A stretch of DNA of 64,000 nt from Erigeron canadensis (taxonomy: Eukaryota > Streptophyta > Magnoliopsida > Asterales > Asteraceae): positions 10,292,649 through 10,356,648 of the forward strand of contig NC_057763.1 in assembly GCF_010389155.1 (NCBI RefSeq). The letters run 5' to 3'. A model generated the notes under the pieces. It was given only the letters and a program-made list of their open reading frames with translations. It was not told the origin of the DNA and did no database searches. Shown piece after piece: positions 57,136 to 64,000 of the stretch. Both the position numbers and the translations under genes were made by a program. Positions within the stretch are counted from its first letter, which is position 1; every line of letters starts with the position of its first letter.

Positions 57136-57540
57136 TGTAACATCTCAAACTTTTTAGTTCATTTTGTTGACAGTCAAAGTTGGTCTTGCGTTAAGTAGTT
57201 TTATAATTGATAGAGATTTCTAATTGTGAAAATAGTTATTGTGTATTATGTGTGTCATTATGTGATTATTAAGTAAATCAAAATGTGTCAATTAAGTGAA
57301 ATAAGCGGTGTTATTTATGTGGATAATGTTGTAGGTATTTATGTTTGATTGTGTACTCGTTAGTTAAAGTTAAAGTATTGTTAACTGTGTGGTAAGTTGA
57401 TTGCTAATTACCATTGTCTCTTGCATATGACATTCATTAGATATATCAGTTTTAGTAGGGTAAAACTAGAATACATAAATTGTATTATAAGTATAAGTAT
57501 ATGTTGAGGATCGATTAAATTGTATATAAGTCACGCTAAC
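57136..57540 (+). repeat. Truncated gypsy LTR start
   Basis: TGTAACATCTCAAACTTTTT at 57136 resembles the start of the solo LTR at 39848. The right end of the LTR is not found, so its extent is a guess. It truncates Copia C. Confidence 0.4.
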
Positions 57541-59020
57541 ACCTTATTTGGCAGTATCTCTTACCCGGCCCACGTAGTAAACCAATATCTATCCTCATGG
57601 TTATATGTCTCTCGGCCCAAAACAGAAAAAGAAACTATCCTTGATAGACGATTATAATTACTCTTTACAATAACGACATTAAACCTTAAACATAACCTAA
57701 GCAAATCTGCACAAGGGAAGAGCGCAGCCGCTTAAGTAATAGAAAAAGAAAGGCCAATTCCACTCGGTTTATTCTCGCCGCCATCATTAATTCATCAACC
57801 GAATTATCTGTATTCTTGTTTTGCACTTCGAAAAAGATTAAAGTGAATTTAATTTAGGGATGTACATGCATGTGTCAGCCGCAATCCAAAGAGAAAAGAG
57901 TTTGCAATTTCTGTCGCGAGATTTGGCCGTAGATTATTAATAATACAAAAGGGTGTTGTTTAGCATGTTAAATTTAGATCCTTGTGATAAGTGTGAGTTA
58001 AACAACAACTGGATTAGAAAATGGGGAATTATGCTAAACTGTGTTTTTTAAGGCCTGGTCATAGAATTAGTTTGATAGACTGTATTCATAGATGCTATGT
58101 AAAGAAGAATGTGGTGACTAATGAATGAAGTCGATAAAATATAACACAAGTGTGGTCACTCCATTGAGTTAATGACAATGACCGGTAGAGATAAGTGTGG
58201 CAGTAGGGTGAATGAGTAGATTTGAGGAGTCTCTAAGGAGGAGGTGTAATCCGTGATACACAAGTGAGGTTATAAATGCGCCTGCGAAAGGATACAATTA
58301 CAATTATGGTCCGAAACATAACTGCAAGTGTATCACGACGCGAGTGTGTTTATGACCATGCTTGTGTTGACCGGTGACAGAGAATTTGAGTTGGTGACAA
58401 TGTTTAGAGTTTTGCTGCTAATGTTTTGATCGTGTGGATTTATGTGTAGGGAAATAATTGTTGCAAAAATAAAAATATATGTTGTGGCCTCTCAAATAAA
58501 GTAAGAAAGGTTCTATGAATTTGTTATTTTAAATATATCTATTGAATAGGAAGAATAGGATAAAAATTAGTAGTTTTGTTGACCTTTCTTTGGTGTGTCA
58601 TGCAAAACTTAAAAAAAAATAAAATGATAATGACAGCCTAATGGTTGTCATTAACAGCTTATTACATACATAAAGAGTAGTACTTTATATATTAATAACC
58701 GCCCCCTGAATTTTCGCAAACCAAAATACAAATTTTAGTGCATCAAATTAACTAATACTGACAGCCCTAAGGGCTGTCATTAACAAAACTTGAAAAAAAA
58801 AAGGAAAGGAAAATTGAGTGGTCTGCTTGTTTCTTAAGTTGTCTGCACCGAAAGTATATTGCGTTAATAATAAATTGTTGTGTTTCTAATGCTTGTAGTC
58901 GAGATAAATTGTGCAGCCAAACTGTCTTATTGTGTTTTGTTGTGCTTATCGAGTAGTCACGTCTAACAACAAAGAAAATTTAAAGTTGTTGGTTGATTAA
59001 GTTGAGCTGAAATATATATA
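57541..59020. other. Intergenic sequence with two TGACAGCC palindromes
   Basis: No gene recognised in either strand. Two related hairpins lie at 58628-58653 and 58759-58779. Confidence 0.5.
58628..58779. repeat. Pair of TGACAGCC-TAA-GGCTGTCA hairpins
   Basis: Hairpin 2 (58759-58779) is TGACAGCCC-TAA-GGGCTGTCA, a perfect 9-bp stem. Hairpin 1 (58628-58653) has the same design with one G-T pair. They are about 125 bases apart. Confidence 0.8.
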
Positions 59021-60412
59021 TCTATATAATTATTAAAAGAGTAGTAATCCAAGTATTTTAAAGACATCTTTAAAACAAAACCTATATTAAAAAGTTGCCA
59101 CATAGGATTTTACTGTACATGGCATCACCACATTTTTTTATAATATTTATTCACTAAAAATTAAATAAAAAATATATTTATATACAAAATTAAGAAACCA
59201 AATCCATTATATTGAAGAAAAAAATCCCATATGAAAAATAAAAAACAAAAGCCGTATAAAATTAATAGAATAAATCTCAATATGAACAACCCGTATGAAA
59301 TTTCACAAAGATAAATCTTACCTCCCTTAGGAAAATATTTTATGTAAACTAAAACGAAGAAACTTTGGTCAATTTTATATATAAATAGAATAAGAAAAGA
59401 ATAATTAAAAATCTCATTTCTATTTCTTCTCCTCTCGGATGAAACAAATAAATGAAAAGTATCATATGGGTATGAGTTTTGGTAGTGATTTATACACTAG
59501 CTTTTCGACATTTAAAGCATATGAGTTTAAATTGTATATATATAATAATCTACGATATTCTTTATCTATTTTTATTTATCTTGGATTCTTTTAATTGCAG
59601 ATGGAATCAATAATATATAAAATTTCATTGTAATGATTACTTGATCATATATTATGTTTTTTCATAATTATGATCAAATTAATTAATGTTGTTTATATTT
59701 ATCTTTTTCTTAATTCAAATGTTATATTTGTTCATGGTACAGGATTATAACATTCATATCTATTGTAAATTTTACTTGTGATGTAGGTTTTTGTAATTGT
59801 TACTAAATATCGATTTGTATTGTTTGACGATTTTTTTATTCATGCCCATCTTAATGCATTATAACTATAATGATAGGTAATTATTACATATTTTTTACTA
59901 TTTACATACTGAGCATTATAGTCTTATTGATTATCATCAATGTCAATTCAGAAGATATCTAAATTTATTTGGCAAATACATTTAACAAAAACAGTATCAA
60001 ATCATATATTATCAATATCCTTTCATTATATGAATTTAAATATTTCTAGCCAGATAAATGATATCACAATTCGATCCATTGAAGTTACGGGTTATGCATA
60101 TTCATTTCTTTCATAGGCAGTAAATGTTTTAATAATTACATGGGTTGAGATTACAATTATACCTAACCGAATATGATGCGGAGAGCAAATACACAACCAT
60201 AAGATACTGTCAACCTCACTTGAACTAATTATCACTGTCCAGGTATAAAAGTAACACCATTAGATTTCTAAATATGTTCAATTAAGTTCATAATTTTTTT
60301 GGTATTTAAATGTTAATCATTATATATTATTATTGATTATCAATGTCTATACTAAAAGCTTTGAAAAATTAATTCAATATCCGCGCACACATCGTGCGGG
60401 TAAAAGACTTAG
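59021..60412 (+). mobile_element. Non-autonomous Helitron (1,392 bp)
   Basis: The 5' end TCTATATAATTATTAAAAGAG follows an A. The 3' end has a CCGCGCAC...GTGCGGG hairpin with one bulged base, then TAAAAGACTTAG and a T. The interior is AT-rich and non-coding, so no RepHel protein is encoded. Confidence 0.75.
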
Positions 60413-60818
60413 TATATATATATATAAGATAAAAACAAATACATTATATATTTAAAATTAATAATAGATAAAGAAATAAGGCAAAAGCCTTATGTTTCCT
60501 TGTCACATGTACGGCGTAGCATGAGCCAAAGAAAAAAAAAATGAGTCCCAAATATGAGTGTATAGTTTAACGTATGTGTGCAAAAAGGGAATTGCATTAT
60601 CTGATCAGTTGCCTATTTTTATATATATATTTTTTTAATTTTGAAAGGCGTAGATCGATTACTCACAATAGGGACATAATTTATGTTGTTCTAACTGAGT
60701 CCGTACGATATAGCTTCTTTACCCTTAATACCTTATAAGAGGAAAACTTCCTATTAAACTGCCAGCAAGACTTGAAGCTGGGTTGTAACAAATTGTAGGG
60801 ATATTATATATATATATA
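60413..60818. other. AT-rich intergenic sequence
   Basis: Contains (TA)n runs; no coding frame or repeat end recognised. Confidence 0.5.
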
Positions 60819-61024
60819 TAGGGGTTGGGTATTGTAAAACAAATATTAATGTAAAACAAAAAAGACAAAATCTTAACCCTTGGATCATGGTTAAATTGAT
60901 GCACGAAGATTCACGAAAATAAATGATACACAATGATTTTTATGATGCACGGTGATTTTCAATGAAGAAAAACATATTGTTTTATTTGTTTTACTTTAAT
61001 AATTGTTTTATTTGACCTAAAATA
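60819..61024. mobile_element. Small MITE with AAACAAATATTAA-type inverted ends
   Basis: The left arm (about 60836-60866) and the reverse complement of the right arm (about 60978-61010) share most of a 31-base stretch of AAACAA and TAAAACAA words. (TA)n tracts flank both sides. The centre contains ATGCACGAAGATT and ATGCACGGTGATT. Confidence 0.5.
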
Positions 61025-61082
61025 TATATATATATATAATATTAAAAGAAGCATGTCGTTGTTATCTCCAATACTTGTGCAT

Positions 61083-61933
61083 CAGTAGGGGTGTAAGAAA
61101 TGAACCGGAAAACCAAAAAACCGGTCCGAACTGCGTGATCCAAAACCGAAAAATCCGAAACCGGAAAAAACCGAAACCCGAAAAAACCGAAACCCGAAAA
61201 AACCGAAAACATAAAAACCGAAGTGTAATGGTTCGGTTACGGTATTCAATATTCATTATCCGCGGTTAACCGAACCGAACCGAATTTTGATATATACCTA
61301 TATATAATTATATATATGTATATTTACACATATATGTATGCCATAAATACATTATTTACATGTCTCTTTAGCTAAATTTTTGTATTTGTTTTCTAAGATA
61401 TTAACAATTTTACTAACTTTCTTTCACAATCTATAATTAATTTTGAATATTATAAGTAATTTTCTTATATATATACTCTTTTTAAGAAAAAGTTGTTAAC
61501 TTTGTTTAAGATATTTATCAAAAACATTAGTAATATCATATAAAAGACATTTTAAGTAGTAAATCATGATACTCTTAGATAGAAACTTGCATTGTATAAA
61601 TAAAACGTTAAAAAAAAGTAATTCACAATTAGATAAAATGTATATTTATTTATAAAACAAAATATTAATGTAGTTAAATAACTATTATATATAAAAAAAT
61701 TTAATTAATGCAATGTAAATTGACTATTGTAATTAAAACTTAAACTTTATATTAGCATAACTTTAATAAATGGTTAACCGAAAATAAAACCTAAATTAAC
61801 CGACTTTTTCAGTTAACCGATTTTCGGATAACCGAACTTAACGGTTCAAAACTTCTAACTAACCGAACCGAACCGAAACCAAAAAACGGTTCAAAATTTC
61901 TAGTTAAACGAACCGAAACCGTTTACATTCCTA
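61083..61933. mobile_element. Non-autonomous hAT-like element with CCGAA subterminal repeats (about 850 bp)
   Basis: The left end TAGGGGTGTAA and the right end (reverse complement TAGGAATGTAA) are imperfect inverted repeats. TGTGCAT occurs outside both ends (61076-61082, 61934-61940), a likely target duplication. Both subterminal regions are packed with CCGAA/AACCGAACCG words, and the AT-rich centre has no transposase. Confidence 0.65.
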
Positions 61934-62481
61934 TGTGCATGTGGCTAACAAGATAATGTAATACATGTTTGCATTAAAATAAAAATGGTGAGAGTTATAA
62001 AGTGCTAGTGCAATATGTAGAGATCATTCTTACATGAGACGTTAAATTTGAGTATAATATTGAAGTGGGTCATCCACACAATTCTAGTTATGAGAATACG
62101 GATATGACATTTGAGGATGAGCGAACTTTAAATTTATAAAACTATAACTACCTAAAAACTTACTACTACGTACTTACGGACAGTTGACCCGATCGTTTGT
62201 AATATAGTTAAGAGATAAGTCCGCGTTCGTTCTCAGGGATTGGAAATGACTAGTTGCTTTATGAAATGGTTTGGAAAACGGGTGTTGCTTTGAAAATCCT
62301 CTTTGACAATTAAAGTAGAATTGATTTGCAAACTAATTGCATAAATTTGAAAAGAACTTCAGACAATATAATTAAAAGTCATCCACCTTGACTTCACTCG
62401 ACTTCAAATGTGATTGCATTTGATTAAGACCAAATTCTTTAGAATTTAAAGATAATTGTGACAAGATTAAGATGCTCACGT

Positions 62482-62774
62482 GGTACCACCAACCGTGAAC
62501 AAATTACCGAATCACCTAATTGCCAGTTGAATTACCCAAGCCGGTACCACCAAAGCAAAGACAACTATTTCTAACAATTAGTTTATTTGACTATCAAATT
62601 ATCAATTGAACCTATGTGACAACAACGTGGTGCCACCAACCGTTATGAATCACGTTGACAAAATTAATCTTTTCTTAAAATGACATTCACTATCATACCA
62701 TGAACTAGTGATAATTACTCATAGACAAGTAACCGTTTTAGAATCACATATACATTCAACTGGTACCACCAACG
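62482..62774 (+). repeat. Four interspersed GGTACCACCAA motifs
   Basis: GGTACCACCAACCG at 62482, GGTACCACCAAAG at 62543, GGTGCCACCAACCG at 62629 and GGTACCACCAACG at 62762, separated by 61, 86 and 133 bases of otherwise different sequence. Confidence 0.85.
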
Positions 62775-63219
62775 AAGAAATATATGCAACCAATATCATA
62801 TTTAATTAATAAAAAGAATTAAAATCATCAAGATCACAAAACAACGATAATTGAATAAACTCTTTTGAATTAAAAATGTTGCAATCACATCATTCGTCTC
62901 ATTACATCAAGGTGGATGATTAAACGTTTAGCCACTCATGATCAATCCACAATAATTATTAAAATAGAAGAGAAACATGATGTACCAATCGTTTGAGAAA
63001 TTGAAATTGCAAGACAGTAAAAGTAGATACGATCTAGATGGGTGCTTGTGAATCTTCAACGAATCCGCCTAAGAAATTATCTTGATTGGAGATTGAAGAA
63101 TCTTGGTAGAATAGTTCCTAGAAAGATTTTTGATAACTTGGGAATTAGGGTTATGTTTTTTTATTTATACTCTTTAAAATCTGATGCAGAAAACGTTCCA
63201 GGACTTCAGATCCCATGCT

Positions 63220-63480
63220 CCCACTGCGGCGCAGTGGGATGTACTTTCCCCCACTGCGGCACAGTGGCCTGGGTTTGACTTTCAAGTGATTGCGGCGCAG
63301 TGGGAATGGATACCTCAACTGCGGCGCAGTCCTTTTCCTCGGCTTCTTTTCCCTTGTTATGACTGCGGCGCAGTCTCTCTTTGCAATCCCCACTGCGGCG
63401 CAGTGGGGTTAATTCTCTTTGAGGTCCGTGGATAATGGCTGCGGCGCAGTGGCCATGTATCATACCCACTGCGGCGCAGT
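63220..63480. repeat. Array of eight GC-core palindromes
   Basis: The core CTGCGGCGCAG recurs at 63220-63238, 63251-63267 (one change), 63289-63301, 63318-63330, 63362-63374, 63388-63408, 63437-63454 and 63465-63480. The longest copies are palindromes of 19-21 bases with a single central base, such as CCCACTGCGGCGCAGTGGG. Spacing is irregular. Confidence 0.92.
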
Positions 63481-64000
63481 CAATGCTTATGTTGAACAAT
63501 CTTCTTTCGATCTCGAATACATGCCGAGCTTCGCCCTCTTTTCCACTTAAAAACAACTTTCGATTATCAGAAATCACTTCTTGACCATAAGATTACCCGA
63601 AAATGTGCCTCATTTACGCGTAACCTGTTTAAAGCCTGAAAACACTAACAAACACCATAAACGCGCCAAATGCACAATAAATCGACTTAAAACACTTTAA
63701 TAAATGGTCAATAACGATGTGGGTAATGGGTATAAATTAGTCACATCAAATACCCCCACACTTGAGCATTGCTTGTTCGCAAGCAAATCCAAACTTTAAG
63801 TAAAACATTCCTTGACAATCAAACTATCAAACAAGTGACAAGTGTCAAAAAGAAGCAACACCAAGCATGTCGAATGACAAAAAGCGGGTGAAGCAGTTTT
63901 AATCTTAAATGAAAACTCGAAATGTTTGACAATACCTGAACAATCCGCAAGCCACGATAACCAACTAAGCATAAATGAAAACAAACGATCCTATCAATAT

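Larger units (their letters stand above)
61941..64000. other. Repeat-rich tract, probably retrotransposon-derived, no gene supported
   Basis: No reliable coding frame. It contains four GGTACCACCAA motifs (62482-62774), eight GC-core palindromes (63220-63480) and the phrase TACCCCCACACTTGAGCATT near 63751, which I associate with gypsy-derived intergenic repeats. Short frames over the palindromes are by-products of their repetition. Confidence 0.45.

Noticed and set aside
57541..59020. A possible unannotated gene
   Set aside because: No frame, splice pattern or motif could be supported on either strand.
61062..61269. Small ORFs with KPEKTETRKNRKHKNR-like repeats
   Set aside because: They are translations of the CCGAA subterminal repeats of the hAT-like element.
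63220..63480. CRISPR-like array
   Set aside because: The repeats are irregularly spaced, vary in length and occur in plant nuclear DNA; no cas genes. They are palindromes in a retroelement-like tract.
63042..63577. Short proteins with repeated HCGAVG, PTAAQW or LRRSG words
   Set aside because: They arise on both strands and in several frames from the GC-core palindromes, so they are by-products of repetition.

Overview
This window looks like a gene-poor stretch of nuclear DNA from a flowering plant, a eudicot and probably of the daisy family (Asteraceae). The evidence is stacked LTR retrotransposons with TGGTATCAGAGC primer-binding sites, a Sirevirus-type accessory ORF of a style I associate with Asteraceae elements, plant Helitrons, hAT-like MITEs, an L1-like LINE, and one intron-containing plant gene. 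The family assignment is inference. I see no rRNA, tRNA, organellar or bacterial sequence and no CRISPR array.

Layout. 1-1257: 5' leader, PBS and LTR of a minus-strand copia element (Copia D) that continues off the left edge. 1258-3804: 3' accessory region and LTR of a plus-strand copia element. 3805-7107: RNase H/integrase/chromodomain and 3' LTR of a Ty3/gypsy chromovirus, whose LTR resumes at about 19697 because a 12.6-kb Sirevirus (element A, 7108-19696, minus) sits inside it. 20106-22593: AT-rich DNA with a tandem Helitron dimer and MITE remnants. 22594-27697: a complete but mutated RE1-like copia element (Copia E) with 228-bp LTRs. 29229-38549 (minus): a six-exon host gene for a 175-residue, N-myristoylation-competent EF-hand protein resembling calcineurin B. 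Its second intron has grown to 5.9 kb and holds a LINE (33379-37564), itself hit by a hAT-like MITE, plus a Helitron. 39020-39398: another Helitron. 39399-57135: a minus-strand copia (Copia C) split by a 2.6-kb gypsy solo LTR (39848-42467, TSD AGATG) and by a second full Sirevirus of the family of A (element B, 43044-55592, TSD ATAAG). 57136-64000: a truncated gypsy LTR start, a 1.4-kb Helitron, two MITEs and a tract with repeated short motifs and GC-core palindromes.

How it fits together. Nearly all coding sequence belongs to transposons, and every transposon gene carries stops or frameshifts, so none looks autonomous as read here. The EF-hand gene is the only host gene I can support. All ten of its splice boundaries are GT/AG, and its reading frame is open from ATG to TAG across six exons. 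The nesting gives a relative order: gypsy before Sirevirus A; Copia C before the solo LTR and Sirevirus B; LINE before its MITE. I saw no clear evidence of a wholly new system. The points most worth a second look are the arrays of GC-core palindromes whose arms co-vary, the four AACGATC hairpins in the Copia D leader, the Sirevirus accessory ORF with its gag/pol overlap, and the transposon-loaded EF-hand gene.
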